DNA from: Haliea sp.
GTDB taxonomy: Bacteria; Pseudomonadota; Gammaproteobacteria; Pseudomonadales; Halieaceae
Direction of reading: 5' to 3'
NCBI GenBank assembly: GCA_016704305.1
Contig: JADJAL010000013.1
Span: 70,560 to 134,559 of the forward strand
DNA length: 64,000 nt
Positions 20,237 through 30,380 of the stretch are shown in pieces. The notes under the pieces were generated by a model. The model was not told the origin of the DNA. It worked only from the letters and a program-made list of their open reading frames with translations, and did not search any database. Each line of letters begins with the position of its first letter. The first letter of the stretch is position 1. A program made the position numbers and the translations under genes.

Positions 20237-21619
20237 ATGCACAATACAACAAAGCAGGACTATATCCACGAATGCCGTGCGCTGCTGGCGATCGCGTGGC
20301 CGATGCTGATCGCTCAGCTCGCGCAAGTGGGCACCGGTGTCGTCGATACCATCATGGCGGGACGCTACGATGCCGCCGACCTGGCAGCGGTCGCAATCGG
20401 CTACAACATCTGGCTGCCGCTGTATCTTGTGTTCACCGGCGTGATGCTGGGCGCCACAATGATCATCGCCCAGGATTTTGGCGCCGGAAGGGTGCAGCAG
20501 ATTCGCGATTCACTGCCGCAGGCGCTGTGGCTCGCGCTGTTGCTCGGCGTGATCGCCGGGCCGCTGTGCTACTTCTCGGAACCACTGCTCAATCTGCTGC
20601 AACTGGACGCCGATACGCAGCGCAAGAGCCACGGCTATCTACAGGCGGTTGCTTTCGGCCTGCCGGCTGCCGCGCTATTCCAGGCGCTGCGCTGCCATAA
20701 CCAGGGCATCGGCATTATCCGTCCGTTTGCCGTCGCCAGTGTTATCGGGTTTCTCGCCAATATTCCGCTGAACTACATGTTCATTTACGGCAAGTGGGGC
20801 GCGCCGGAACTCGGTGCCGCCGGGTGCGGTGTCGCAACGGCCATCGCGATGTGGTTGAGCCCTATTCTTATCGGCGTGTATATGACAAGGGCCAAACAGC
20901 TAAAGCCCTACCTGCCGCCACTGCAACTGGTGCGACCGGACTGGGTTGTGCTGCGCGAGATCTGCCGCCTCGGCCTGCCGATGGGGTTGTCCTTTTTCCT
21001 GGAGGTAGCGGCGTTTTCCGTGATTGCCCTGCTCATTGCCACGCTGGGCAACACGGCGATGGCCGCGCACCAGATTGCGTTCAACCTGTGGGATGTGGTG
21101 TACATGGTGCTGATCAGCATAGGGTCGGCGCTCGCCACGCGGGTGGGCCACGCCATTGGCGGTAGCGACAAGACACGCGTCCGTCTGGCGATACGCTGCG
21201 GCGCGTCCATCACGCTCCTGGTGGGCCTGGCCTGCATGACGGTCCTGCTGAGCGTGCCCGGGCTGATCGTTGCCGCGTACACCGATGACGCCGCGATACA
21301 CGACATGGCGATCACACTGATTCGGCTGGCGGCACTTTTCATTGCCGTGGACGCGGTTCAGGTCACCACGACGTTCGCACTGCGCGCCTACAAGGACACG
21401 CGTTTTCCCTTCATCGTGCTGTGCTCTGCCTACTGGCTGGTGACGCTGCCGCTGGGTTACGTGCTGGGCTTCATCGTCACGCAAGACCCGCTGCAGGGAA
21501 CCATGGGATTCTGGAAAGGCATGATAGTCGGCATCGCACTGACCGCGGTCGTGCTCGGTGTCAGGCTACTGAAAACCCTGCAGAAGCCGCTTCCCGAGCG
21601 ACAGCATATGACGCCCTAG
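20237..21619 (+). CDS. MATE family multidrug/Na+ antiporter (NorM-like)
   Basis: 460 aa with about twelve membrane helices in two related halves. The start (ALLAIAWPMLIAQLAQVGTGVVDTIMAG) and FIYGKWGAPELGAAGCG are the classic MATE motifs. Such pumps export cationic drugs and dyes using Na+ or H+ gradients; the substrate is not predictable. The stop overlaps the convergent moeB end by 4 bases. Confidence 0.92.
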   Translation: MHNTTKQDYIHECRALLAIAWPMLIAQLAQVGTGVVDTIMAGRYDAADLAAVAIGYNIWLPLYLVFTGVMLGATMIIAQDFGAGRVQQIRDSLPQALWLALLLGVIAGPLCYFSEPLLNLLQLDADTQRKSHGYLQAVAFGLPAAALFQALRCHNQGIGIIRPFAVASVIGFLANIPLNYMFIYGKWGAPELGAAGCGVATAIAMWLSPILIGVYMTRAKQLKPYLPPLQLVRPDWVVLREICRLGLPMGLSFFLEVAAFSVIALLIATLGNTAMAAHQIAFNLWDVVYMVLISIGSALATRVGHAIGGSDKTRVRLAIRCGASITLLVGLACMTVLLSVPGLIVAAYTDDAAIHDMAITLIRLAALFIAVDAVQVTTTFALRAYKDTRFPFIVLCSAYWLVTLPLGYVLGFIVTQDPLQGTMGFWKGMIVGIALTAVVLGVRLLKTLQKPLPERQHMTP

Positions 21620-22395
21620 CGATGCACCTGCGCACACGCCGGGCAGTTCACCCGCACCGGCAGCCGCAATTCCCGAAACTCGGTAGTGCGCAAATCGATC
21701 ACCAGCAACCTGCCGCGCATTGGCTCGCCATAGCCCGAGAGGATTTTCAGTGCTTCCATCGCCTGCAGTGAACCGAGAACGCCTACCAGCGGCGCAAGCA
21801 CGCCACTTTCGCTGCAGCTGAGCGCAGTGTCTGTGCGAGGATCCGCATGCATACCGGCCTCTCCTTCGGTGTACAAACAGGCGTAGCATGGCCCGCCACG
21901 GGTGGGGTCGAACACCGCCAGTTGTCCTTCACTGCGCACCGCCGCCGCGGACACCAGCGGCACGCCTGCGGCGATGCAGGCGCGGTTCAGCGCAAAACGC
22001 ACCGGGAAGTTATCGGTGGCGTCGATCACAACGTTAACACCCGCCAGCAGCGCCGGCATCGCAGATTCAACCAGTGATTGCTCGACCACCCGCACAGAGA
22101 CCTCGGGATTGAGCGCGGCGATCGCATCCGCTGCCGAGCGCGCTTTATTGCGGCCGATATCGGCATCCGTGTGCGCAATCTGGCGCTGCAGGTTGCTGAG
22201 CTCCACCACGTCGCCGTCCGCCAGCACGAGCTCACCGACACCGGCCGCGGCCAGATACAGCGCCGCCGGACAACCCAGGCCGCCCAGGCCCACCACCAGC
22301 ACTTTGGACTGCTGCAAGCGTTCCTGCCCCGCGATGTCGAAATCGTGCAGCAGTATCTGCCGGTTGTAACGCAGCAATTGCGCATCAGTCAGCAT
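21616..22395 (-). CDS. moeB: HesA/MoeB/ThiF family adenylyltransferase
   Basis: 259 aa from the ATG at 22395; the frame upstream of it is the shadow of prmC. It has the nucleotide-binding GLGGLGCPAALYLAAAGVG, the DNFPVRFALNRAC segment and paired zinc cysteines in PCYACL and CPAC. MoeB activates the C-terminus of MoaD by adenylation for molybdopterin synthesis. ThiF does the same for ThiS, and the two are hard to separate by sequence, but the hemA-prfA-prmC-moeB order favours the MoeB name. Molybdopterin is needed by the NarG in the island. Overlaps the prmC end by 11 bases. Confidence 0.85.
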   Translation of the reverse strand: MLTDAQLLRYNRQILLHDFDIAGQERLQQSKVLVVGLGGLGCPAALYLAAAGVGELVLADGDVVELSNLQRQIAHTDADIGRNKARSAADAIAALNPEVSVRVVEQSLVESAMPALLAGVNVVIDATDNFPVRFALNRACIAAGVPLVSAAAVRSEGQLAVFDPTRGGPCYACLYTEGEAGMHADPRTDTALSCSESGVLAPLVGVLGSLQAMEALKILSGYGEPMRGRLLVIDLRTTEFRELRLPVRVNCPACAQVHR

Positions 22396-23218
22396 GCCAT
22401 TGGCCCCCGGTGATCCTTTCCTGTCCCGCGACGTCGCGGCGGGTGCTGATAGTGTCGAAGCCGGCAGCGGCCAGCATCTGGCGCACTGCATCGGCCTGTT
22501 CAAAGCCGTGTTCCAGCAACAGCCAGCCGCCACTGCACAGGTGCGCAGGCGCTCCCGCGACCAGATGCTGCAGGTCCGCGAGCCCCTGCTGCGCCGCGAC
22601 CAGCGCGGAGCGCGGCTCAAAGCGCACGTCGTCGCGTGCCAGATGCGGATCGTCACCGTCGATGTAGGGCGGATTTGCCAGCAGCGCATCGAAGCGCTGC
22701 CCCACAACACCCTGGAACCAATCCGATTGCAGCAGGTTCACGCGCTGCAGGCCCAATGTATCCGCATTGGCGCGGGCGACCTGCAACGCGTCGGCGCTAC
22801 TATCGAGCGCCGTCACCTGCCACAGCGGTCTCTCGACGGCGACTGCCAGAGCGATGGCACCCGAACCGGTGCCCAGGTCCAGCACTCTTGCGTCGTCGGG
22901 CAACGCAAGCTCCAGCGCCCAGGCCACCAGCGTTTCCGTCTCCGGGCGCGGAATCAGCGTGGCACTGTTGACCGCCAACGATAACGACCAGAACTCTCGT
23001 TCACCAATGAGATACGCAACGGGCACGCCCGCCCTGCGCTGCGCCAGCAATTCATTGAAGCGCTGCGCGCACTCCGGCGCTACCGCGTGCTCCGGCCAGG
23101 TATACAGCCACGTGCGGGATTTTCCGAGAGAGTGACACAGGAGGATTTCGCTATCACGGCGCGCGCTGTCGCTGGGCAGATCAGCGCCCGAACGCAGCAG
23201 CTCGCGCACGGTCACCAT
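22385..23218 (-). CDS. prmC: Release factor glutamine methyltransferase PrmC
   Basis: 277 aa. It methylates the Gln of the GGQ motif in RF1 and RF2. Visible: the N-terminal helical domain, the SAM-binding VLDLGTGSGAIALAV, and the catalytic NPPY in LLANPPYI. The start ATG at 23218 overlaps the prfA stop (ATGA), so the methylase is translationally coupled to its substrate RF1, the conserved arrangement. Confidence 0.95.
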   Translation of the reverse strand: MVTVRELLRSGADLPSDSARRDSEILLCHSLGKSRTWLYTWPEHAVAPECAQRFNELLAQRRAGVPVAYLIGEREFWSLSLAVNSATLIPRPETETLVAWALELALPDDARVLDLGTGSGAIALAVAVERPLWQVTALDSSADALQVARANADTLGLQRVNLLQSDWFQGVVGQRFDALLANPPYIDGDDPHLARDDVRFEPRSALVAAQQGLADLQHLVAGAPAHLCSGGWLLLEHGFEQADAVRQMLAAAGFDTISTRRDVAGQERITGGQWHAD

Positions 23219-24303
23219 CAACTGTCGGACAGTGCCGCCAGCTGGTCCGCCTGGTACTCCTGGCGCAGTGGACCGATAACCGCGTCGAGATCGCCCTCCA
23301 TGACCTCGTCCAGTTTGTACAGCGTCAGGTTGATGCGGTGGTCCGTCATGCGGCCCTGCGGGAAATTGTACGTGCGGATACGATCGGAGCGATCGCCGGT
23401 ACCCACCAGGTTCCTGCGCGTCTCGGCCGTTTCGCTGGCCTGCTTGTCCTGCGCGCTGCGCAGTAATTTGGCGGCCAGCAGCGACATCGCCCGGGCGCGG
23501 TTCTTGTGCTGGGAGCGCTCGTCCTGGCACTCCACCACCACGCCGCTGGGAACGTGTGTAATGCGTATGGCGGAATCCGTTTTGTTGACGTGCTGCCCGC
23601 CGGCACCGGAGGCGCGGAAGGTATCGATGCGCAGATCGGCCTTGTTGATTTCGATCTCATCCACTTCCTCGACCTCCGGCATCACCGCCACCGTGCAGGC
23701 CGAGGTGTGGATGCGCCCCTGCGATTCGGTGTCGGGCACGCGCTGCACGCGGTGGGCGCCGGATTCAAATTTGAGTTGCGCATACACATCGCGGCCTTCC
23801 ACGCGCGTGATGATTTCCTTGTAGCCGCCGTGCTCGCCGGGTCGCTCGGACAATACCTCCACCTTCCAGCCCTGGTTTTCCGCGTAGCGGGAGTACATGC
23901 GGAACAGGTCGCCGGAGAAGATTGCGGCTTCGTCACCGCCGGTGCCAGCGCGTATCTCCAGGAAGACGTTGTGCGAGTCGCGCGGATCGCGCGGCAACAT
24001 CAGCGTCTGCAGTTCGTCTTCCAATGCGGCGAGCTGCTTTCCGCCACTTTCCAGTTCCTCGCGCGCCATTTCGCGCACCTCCGGATCGGCGTCTTCCAGC
24101 ATCTGCCGCGCCTCCTCGAGATCGGCGTTAACCTGCCGATAGCGGGTGTAGCAGGTAATCACTGGTTCCAGCTCGGCATACTCGCGCGACAATTCGCGAA
24201 ATTTGTTCTGGTCCGAGATGGTCTGGCTGTCGCTGAGCAGGGCGGACACTTCCTCGTGCCGATCGCTGAGCGTTTCCAGTTTGGTAAGCAGGGATGGCTT
24301 CAT
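23218..24303 (-). CDS. prfA: Peptide chain release factor 1
   Basis: 361 aa, complete. The GGQ motif in GAGGQHVNKTDSAIR and the RTYNFPQGRMTDHRI segment are present. RF1 ends translation at UAA and UAG. The start overlaps the repaired hemA stop (ATGA at 24300-24303), giving the operon hemA-prfA-prmC-moeB. Confidence 0.97.
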   Translation of the reverse strand: MKPSLLTKLETLSDRHEEVSALLSDSQTISDQNKFRELSREYAELEPVITCYTRYRQVNADLEEARQMLEDADPEVREMAREELESGGKQLAALEDELQTLMLPRDPRDSHNVFLEIRAGTGGDEAAIFSGDLFRMYSRYAENQGWKVEVLSERPGEHGGYKEIITRVEGRDVYAQLKFESGAHRVQRVPDTESQGRIHTSACTVAVMPEVEEVDEIEINKADLRIDTFRASGAGGQHVNKTDSAIRITHVPSGVVVECQDERSQHKNRARAMSLLAAKLLRSAQDKQASETAETRRNLVGTGDRSDRIRTYNFPQGRMTDHRINLTLYKLDEVMEGDLDAVIGPLRQEYQADQLAALSDS

Positions 24304-25660
24304 TGCAATGTACGTCGTGTGGATTCCGCCTTGGATAACGGCGGATCAAGTTCCGCTTCATCGAGGTCAGGCTCGGCAGAGAGAGATTGCGATGCCCCTC
24401 GAGACCCAACAATTTGCGCGCGTTGTTGATCAGGTCCTGGCGGCCGTCGACGCTGGCCTGCTTCAGCCCGGTAGTGGGCGCGTGAATCAGTTTGTTGGTG
24501 ATGGCGCGCGACAACTGCGCCAGTACCTGCCTGGGATCGTCGCCGCGCGCGAGCGCACGCTGCGCACGCTGCAGTTCATGTTCGCGCAACTGTTCCGCCA
24601 TCATGCGGTACTCCCTGACGCTGTCCACCGCCGCGAGACTGCGCACCTCTTCGGTGTAAGCCCGCACGCCTTCATCAATAATCACGTCGGCCTTGCGCGC
24701 CTCGCTGCTGCGACTGCGCAGGTTCTGGTCGACGATCTCGCGCAAATCATCAACGGTATACAAATAGACGTCACCCAGCTCACCCACCTGCGACTCGATG
24801 TCCCGGGGCACCGCGATATCGACCATCAGGAATGGGCGGTGCTTGCGCACCTTCAGTGCCTGCTCTACCGCACCTTTGCCCAGGATTGGCAACTGGCTGG
24901 CGGTGGAGGTGATGACGATATCCGCATCCGACAACTGCGCGGGAATCTCCGCGAGCAGCACCGCTTCCGCGCCAAATTTCTGCGCCAGTTCGCGCGCCCT
25001 GCCGAGCGTGCGATTGGCGATGACGATCTGCCGCACGCCCGCGCCGACAAGATGGCGCGCCACCAGTTCGATCGTTTCCCCCGCACCCACCAGCAGCGCG
25101 TTACACTGCGTCAGGTCAGAAAAAATATGTCCGGCAAGATCCACGGCGGCATAGGCGACGGACACCGGATTCTCGCCGATAGCCGTATCGGTGCGCACAC
25201 GCTTGGCGATGGAGAACACGCGCGGAAACAGGCGGTTGAGCTCACTGCTGACCGTGCCGGCCTCGCTCGCCACCGCATACGCAGACTTGATCTGCCCGAA
25301 GATCTGCGGCTCTCCCAACACCATCGAATCCAGCCCACTGGCAACCTGCACCAGGTGGCGCATCGCCTGCACATTCTCGTGCAGGTAGGCGAACTGGTGT
25401 AATTCGCGTGCCGAAAGGTGGTGATAATTGGCGACCCAATCGATAAGGCGCTGCGCCTGGTCGCTGGCCGCAACACCTTCAGGGACAATGGCGTACAGCT
25501 CCGTGCGATTGCAGGTGGAGAGGATCACAATTTCCTCGACACCGGTGACTTCACAGGCATCCACGAGCGCCTCACCGACCTGCTCGGGCGCAAACGCAAC
25601 CCGCTCCCGCACTTCCACGGCAGCTGAGTGATGGCTGATTCCCAACGCGATCAAATTCAT
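24300..25660 (-). CDS. hemA: Glutamyl-tRNA reductase HemA, frameshift near the C-terminus
   Basis: First enzyme of C5 tetrapyrrole synthesis, reducing Glu-tRNA to glutamate-1-semialdehyde. The start is the ATG at 25660 (MNLIALGISHHSA). The catalytic Cys is in STCNRTEL, then the GAGETIELVARHL NADPH-binding domain and a C-terminal dimerisation helix ending in ARKLLGLEG. As written, the frame then runs 175 bases into prfA. Adding one C to the CCCC run at 24395-24398 restores an acidic tail that ends exactly in the prfA start overlap (TGA at 24300-24302), with a repaired length of about 453 residues. A sequencing error is the likely cause. Confidence 0.93.
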
Positions 25661-25942
25661 GGCAGCTGCTGCGGCTCCATCTCGTTCTGTATTGGCGTTC
25701 ACCTGCCGCGGACACGGCATCCTGAAAACGGGCGCACCTTAACACGGTTCACAAATGTACCGGCCGATTTTAACAACTCGGGCCATGAATGACAGCCTTA
25801 CCGCGGCGTGATGCGTTGCGTGGCGCATTGTGTGATGTGCATGGCGATCAGGCCATCGAAAGCGCCGCTTTGTGGGTTTCGGACCCAGTCTGTGTCATCA
25901 TACCGGCTCTCTCACCGCCGGATCTCCTCGCCTTTAACCACC

Positions 25943-27751
25943 ATGTCGCGACTCATTGCCCTCGCTCTCACTTCCGCGCTGCTCAGCGGCTGCGCTACCC
26001 AGACACCCGTTGCCGATAAGGGCGTCGAGCAGGAGGCTGCGAGCAAGGCCGAGCAGGCGGCGACCGTGCCGGAAAAGCCGTTCCCTGCCGACAGCCTTTA
26101 CGACTTGCTGGTCGCCGAATTCGCGCTGCGGCGCCAGGCCTACGATGTGACCCTGGACATGTACCTGAAGCAGGCGCCGGTGCTGCGCGACCCCGGCATC
26201 AGCGCGCATACCACGCACCTCGCCCAGTTCCTGCAACGCCCGGAGGCAGCCCTGCAATCGGCGCAATTATGGGTGGAACTGGAACCGGACAATGCCGAAG
26301 CGAACAGCACCATGGCGAGCCTGCTCGCGCAGCAGGGCCGCCCCCTCGATGCTCTCCCCTATCTCGTGATGGTAGAACAGCAGGCGGGAACGGCCAATTT
26401 CCCCATGCTGTTTAGCGGCTATCCCCAGCTGAACGAACAACAGCGCATGGAACTGGTGCAGGACATCGACAAACTGGCCGCCCAATATCCGCAAAATACG
26501 CAACTGATGTTAACCCAGGCGCTTTTTCATACAGAGAACAAACAGTATGACCAGGCGCTGGAAGAGCTTCGGGCTGTTCTGGAACTGGAGCCTGAACAAC
26601 CGCAGGCCCTGCTGCTGGAAGCCAGGATCCTGATGGAACAGAAAGCCAAAAATCCCTTTGCGCGCCTGCAGCGTGCGCTGGAGGAACATCCCGACGACAG
26701 CAGGCTGCGCCTGCAGTATGCCCGCATGCTGGCCACCACCGACATGGCGGCGGCGCGCGAGCAGTTTGAGATTCTCTCGGCACAGGCGCCACAGGATAGC
26801 GACCTGATATTCTCGCTGGCGCTGATCAACCGCGAGATGGGCGACAGCGCGGCGGCGCGCAAGTATCTGCAGCAGACCATCGCACTGGGGCAGCGCAGGA
26901 ATGAAGCCTACTATTACCTGGGCCGCATCGCTGAGGACGACAGCAATCCCGAGGAGGCGGTAACCGCTTACATGCAGGTCGGGATCGGCCCGGAATACCT
27001 TGCGGCAAACACGCGTATCGGCCTGATTCTGGCTGGGCAAGGGGAACTGGAGCGCAGCCATGCCTGGTTTGAGCAACAACGCGAAAACATACCTCCGCTG
27101 CGCGAACAATTGTACGGCCTTGAAGTCGACATCCTCACCCGCGCCAACGCCACGCAGGAAGCCGAACAGGTGCTCGACCAGGCGCTGAAGGAAATGCCCG
27201 GCAGCGTATCGCTGCGCTACGCACGGGCGATGCTCCGTGAGCAGCAGGACGACCTCGTCGCCATGGAGAAGGACCTGCGCGCAATTCTCGCGACCGACCC
27301 GAACAACACCACCGCGCTCAATGCCCTGGGCTATACGCTGGCTGATCGCACGACACGCTACGCGGAGGCGCAGGCACTGGTCGCGCGCGCACTGGAACTG
27401 CAACCCGGGGAACCCGCGATCATGGACAGCATGGGCTGGGTGCTATTCCGCACTGGCCAGTATGACGAAGCCGTGGCGTACCTGACTCGTGCCTACGCAC
27501 AATTTCCCGATCCCGAGGTGGCGGCGCACCTCGGTGAAGTGTTGTGGGTCAAAGGGGATCAGGAAGGTGCCATCGCAGTATGGCGGGCCGCCCTGGCGCG
27601 CGACGCGCAGCATCCGGTACTGCTGGAAACGTTGCACCGATTGGGAGTAGAACTGCCACCCGCACTGCCGGTCGAAGTTCCGCCCGCAATCCCGCTCGAA
27701 GCTCCCCCCGCAATGCCGCTCGAAGTTCCCCCCGCGCAGCCACAGTCCTGA
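25943..27751 (+). CDS. TPR-repeat outer-membrane lipoprotein
   Basis: 602 aa from the ATG at 25943. The frame is open upstream, but only this start gives a lipoprotein signal (LIALALTSALLSGC lipobox). The mature part is a long array of tetratricopeptide repeats, clearest at about residues 180-240 and 480-560. The C-terminus is a Pro-rich tail with repeated PPAxPLE units. The gene upstream of lolB in pseudomonads encodes the same type of protein. Partner proteins are unknown; a scaffold role is inferred from the TPRs. Confidence 0.88.
   Translation: MSRLIALALTSALLSGCATQTPVADKGVEQEAASKAEQAATVPEKPFPADSLYDLLVAEFALRRQAYDVTLDMYLKQAPVLRDPGISAHTTHLAQFLQRPEAALQSAQLWVELEPDNAEANSTMASLLAQQGRPLDALPYLVMVEQQAGTANFPMLFSGYPQLNEQQRMELVQDIDKLAAQYPQNTQLMLTQALFHTENKQYDQALEELRAVLELEPEQPQALLLEARILMEQKAKNPFARLQRALEEHPDDSRLRLQYARMLATTDMAAAREQFEILSAQAPQDSDLIFSLALINREMGDSAAARKYLQQTIALGQRRNEAYYYLGRIAEDDSNPEEAVTAYMQVGIGPEYLAANTRIGLILAGQGELERSHAWFEQQRENIPPLREQLYGLEVDILTRANATQEAEQVLDQALKEMPGSVSLRYARAMLREQQDDLVAMEKDLRAILATDPNNTTALNALGYTLADRTTRYAEAQALVARALELQPGEPAIMDSMGWVLFRTGQYDEAVAYLTRAYAQFPDPEVAAHLGEVLWVKGDQEGAIAVWRAALARDAQHPVLLETLHRLGVELPPALPVEVPPAIPLEAPPAMPLEVPPAQPQS
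27656..27739 (+). repeat. In-frame 24-bp tandem repeat, 3.5 units
   Basis: Three units of 24 bases and a half unit encode the octapeptide PPAxPLE(V/A) at the very C-terminus of the TPR lipoprotein. Units start at 27656, 27680, 27704 and 27728. The unit length is a multiple of three, so copy-number change keeps the frame. Confidence 0.85.
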
Positions 27752-27755
27752 TCCG

Positions 27756-28358
27756 GTGATTGCCCGACAACTGACACTGTGGCTGTCGCTGGCATTGCTT
27801 GCCGGTTGTGCCGGGCTGGCCGAGCGCGAGCCCACTTCCGCCGGCTGGAAGGCGCACAGCGCACAAATAGCCGAGCTGCAACGCTGGACGGCAAATGGCA
27901 AGCTGGCCCTGCGCACTGCAGATGCCTCGGACTCCGCCAGCATGGTCTGGCAGCAACATGATCGGGATACGCACCTGCAGTTGAGCGGCCCACTTGGCAT
28001 GGGCGCCACGACGATTGAGAGCGACGGCCAGCAACTGGACATTCGCCGGGGCGATGAGCAGCAAACGCTGGACATCTCTACTCCGGACGCCATTATGCTC
28101 AACACCGGCTGGGACCTGCCGCTGCATGCGCTGACCTACTGGCTCAAGGGCCTGCCTGCGCCGGATGCCGACATACAGAGGCTCGACCTGAACACGCAGA
28201 CACAATTGCTGCAAAATCTGCAACAGGACGACTGGGATATCCGCTTCGAGTCGTATGGCCAATTCCAGGGCTACATCCTGCCGACGCGCCTGCGTATCGA
28301 GCGCGGCGCGACGCTCGTCAAGGTTGTGATATCGCAATGGCAGATGCCCGACCCTTGA
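27756..28358 (+). CDS. lolB: Outer-membrane lipoprotein receptor LolB
   Basis: 200 aa from a GTG at 27756, 4 bases after the TPR gene. The signal peptide ends in LALLAGC (lipobox), followed by the LolB half-barrel fold (RWTANGKLALRT, then SGPLGMGATTIES). It accepts lipoproteins from periplasmic LolA and inserts them into the outer membrane. Its stop overlaps the ispE ATG (TGATG at 28356-28360), the conserved lolB-ispE coupling. Confidence 0.92.
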   Translation: MIARQLTLWLSLALLAGCAGLAEREPTSAGWKAHSAQIAELQRWTANGKLALRTADASDSASMVWQQHDRDTHLQLSGPLGMGATTIESDGQQLDIRRGDEQQTLDISTPDAIMLNTGWDLPLHALTYWLKGLPAPDADIQRLDLNTQTQLLQNLQQDDWDIRFESYGQFQGYILPTRLRIERGATLVKVVISQWQMPDP

Positions 28359-29187
28359 TGCCCGCCTCCCTGTCCCTGCTGTCGCCAGCCAAGCTGAACC
28401 TGTTCCTGCACATCACCGGCAGGCGCGACGACGGCTACCACGAGTTGCAAACACTGTTTCAACTGCTGGACTGGGGCGATGAGCTCACGTTCACGCCAAA
28501 CCAAACGGGCGCGATCACGCTGGACAGCAACGCGGCGGGTATTCCGCTGGAGCACAATCTCGTTGTTCGCGCCGCGCGTCTGCTGCAACGCGGCTCGCAG
28601 GGTGCGCATATTGTGCTGCAAAAACGCATTCCCGCCGGCGCGGGGCTGGGCGGCGGCAGTTCCAATGCAGCCTCTACGCTGCTCGCGCTGAACTATCTGT
28701 GGCAATGCGGATTGCCGCGCATGCAATTGCAAACACTGGGCGCAACGTTGGGCGCCGATGTACCGGTGTTTGTCGGCGCCCACACGGCCTGGGCCGAAGG
28801 CGTCGGGGAGATACTGACGAGCGTTGAGCTCCCCAGCGCTGGTACCTGATTCTGGTGCCCGACTGCCACGTCTCCACCGCTGAAATATTTTCCCATCCAC
28901 AATTGACACGCAACACCATCCCCATCAAAATGGCGACCTTTTTTGGGGGTGACACCCGAAACGATTGCCAACAACTTGTCAGGTGTCTCTACCCTCAAGT
29001 TGATAAAGCATTGAATGTTTTGGGGAATTTCGGCGAAGCAAGATTGACCGGCACGGGAGCCTGCGCCTTCGTCAGCTTTGACGATGAAGTGCTGGCCAGG
29101 GCGGCCCGTAAGCAGTTGCCGGAAGAGTGGACGAGCATCCTGGCGCGTGGCATCAACCGCTCGCCTCTACCACCAGAATTGGACTAA
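28358..29187 (+). CDS. ispE: 4-diphosphocytidyl-2-C-methyl-D-erythritol kinase IspE, one frameshift
   Basis: GHMP kinase of the MEP isoprenoid pathway. From the ATG at 28358: SPAKLNLFLHITGRRDDGYHELQT, then the ATP loop PAGAGLGGGSSNAAS, then GADVPVF. The frame stops prematurely at 28849, but the frame from about 28840 continues with the expected LVPDCHVSTAEIF and a C-terminal GTGACAFVSF motif to 29187. One base is missing near 28838-28840 (Ala-Trp expected). The repaired length is about 277 residues. An upstream in-frame ATG at 28337 is possible, but the TGATG overlap favours 28358. Confidence 0.92.
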
Positions 29188-29200
29188 TCCGACAGATTAT

Positions 29201-29275
29201 TGGGGTGTCGCCAAGCGGTAAGGCACCAGGTTTTGATCCTGGCATGCGGAGGTTCGAATCCTCCCACCCCAGCCA
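29201..29275 (+). tRNA. tRNA-Gln (anticodon TTG)
   Basis: 75 bases including an encoded CCA. Acceptor stem TGGGGTG pairs with CACCCCA, the anticodon stem CCAGG/CCTGG encloses loop TTTTGAT (TTG), and the T-arm is GGAGG-TTCGAAT-CCTCC. It lies between ispE and prs, as in related genomes. Confidence 0.96.
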
Positions 29276-29359
29276 TACCGGCAGCGCGATAAGCTATTGG
29301 CTTATGGCGCTGCATTTATTTACCGACGTTTTTCGTGAAACACCTGAAGGTAGAACGCA

Positions 29360-30307
29360 GTGTCTTCAAAGATGATGGTCTTTACGGGTAACGCCAACCC
29401 GGAGCTGGCCCAGAAAGTCGCAAGCCGGTTGTATCTGTCATTGGGCAAGGCAGATGTCGGCAAATTCAGCGACGGTGAAGTCTGTGTCGAACTGAACGAA
29501 AACGTGCGCGGCAAGGATGTTTTTGTCCTGCAATCAACGTGTGCGCCGACCAATGACAACCTGATGGAACTGGTGGTCATGATCGATGCGCTGCGCCGGG
29601 CATCCGCCACGCGCATTACGGCGGTGGTGCCGTATTTCGGTTACGCACGCCAGGACCGGCGCGTGCGCTCGGCGCGGGTGCCCATTACCGCCAAGGTGGT
29701 CGCGGACATGATGGCGATCGTCGGCGTGGACCGTGTGTTGACCGTCGACCTGCACGCCGAACAAATCCAGGGCTTTTTCCGCTGTCCGGTGGACAACGTG
29801 TACGGCTCCCCGGTGCTGATCGACGATATAAAAGCCTGCGGCCACGAAAACCTGATTGTGGTGTCGCCGGATATCGGTGGCGTGGTGCGGGCGCGGGCGA
29901 TTGCGAAGCAGTTGGACGAAGCCGATCTCGCAATCATCGACAAACGGCGCCCAAAGGCCAACGAAGCCCAGGTGATGAACGTGATCGGCGAGGTCGAAGG
30001 CCGCACCTGCCTGCTGGTGGACCACCTGGTCGATACCGCAGGAACGCTGTGCAAAGCCGCCGACGCACTGAAGGACAGGGGCGCCTCAAAAGTAGTGGCT
30101 TACTGTACCCACGCGGTACTCTCCGGCAATGCGCTGGAAACTATCAGGAACTCCCAGCTCGATGAGCTGGTGGTAACAGACACGATTCCTCTTGTGGCCG
30201 AGGCGAAGCACATCAGTAAAATTCGCCAGCTCACGATTGCTGACCTGCTGGCCGAGTCCATGCGGCGGGTCGCCAATGAGGAATCCATCAGCGCGCTGTT
30301 TCAGTAG
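29360..30307 (+). CDS. prs: Ribose-phosphate pyrophosphokinase (PRPP synthase)
   Basis: 315 aa, full length, starting at a GTG (29360); an ATG at 29372 is an alternative. It has the YFGYARQDRR loop, the TVDLHAEQIQGFF divalent-metal motif and SPDIGGVVRARAIAKQL. The PRPP-binding loop reads LVDHLVDTAGTLC, whereas most family members have two adjacent Asp (VDD) where this has Asp-His. It makes PRPP for nucleotide, His and Trp synthesis. Confidence 0.96.
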   Translation: MSSKMMVFTGNANPELAQKVASRLYLSLGKADVGKFSDGEVCVELNENVRGKDVFVLQSTCAPTNDNLMELVVMIDALRRASATRITAVVPYFGYARQDRRVRSARVPITAKVVADMMAIVGVDRVLTVDLHAEQIQGFFRCPVDNVYGSPVLIDDIKACGHENLIVVSPDIGGVVRARAIAKQLDEADLAIIDKRRPKANEAQVMNVIGEVEGRTCLLVDHLVDTAGTLCKAADALKDRGASKVVAYCTHAVLSGNALETIRNSQLDELVVTDTIPLVAEAKHISKIRQLTIADLLAESMRRVANEESISALFQ

Positions 30308-30380
30308 AGGCAGCGTAAACACCAACGCATTGCAGCACCGGTCGCGGGTGGGGCAATGACTTATCAAAGGAGTCACGACA

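Noticed and set aside
24128..24300. C-terminal extension of HemA running into prfA
   Set aside because: Explained by a one-base loss at 24395-24398; the restored frame ends exactly at the prfA start.
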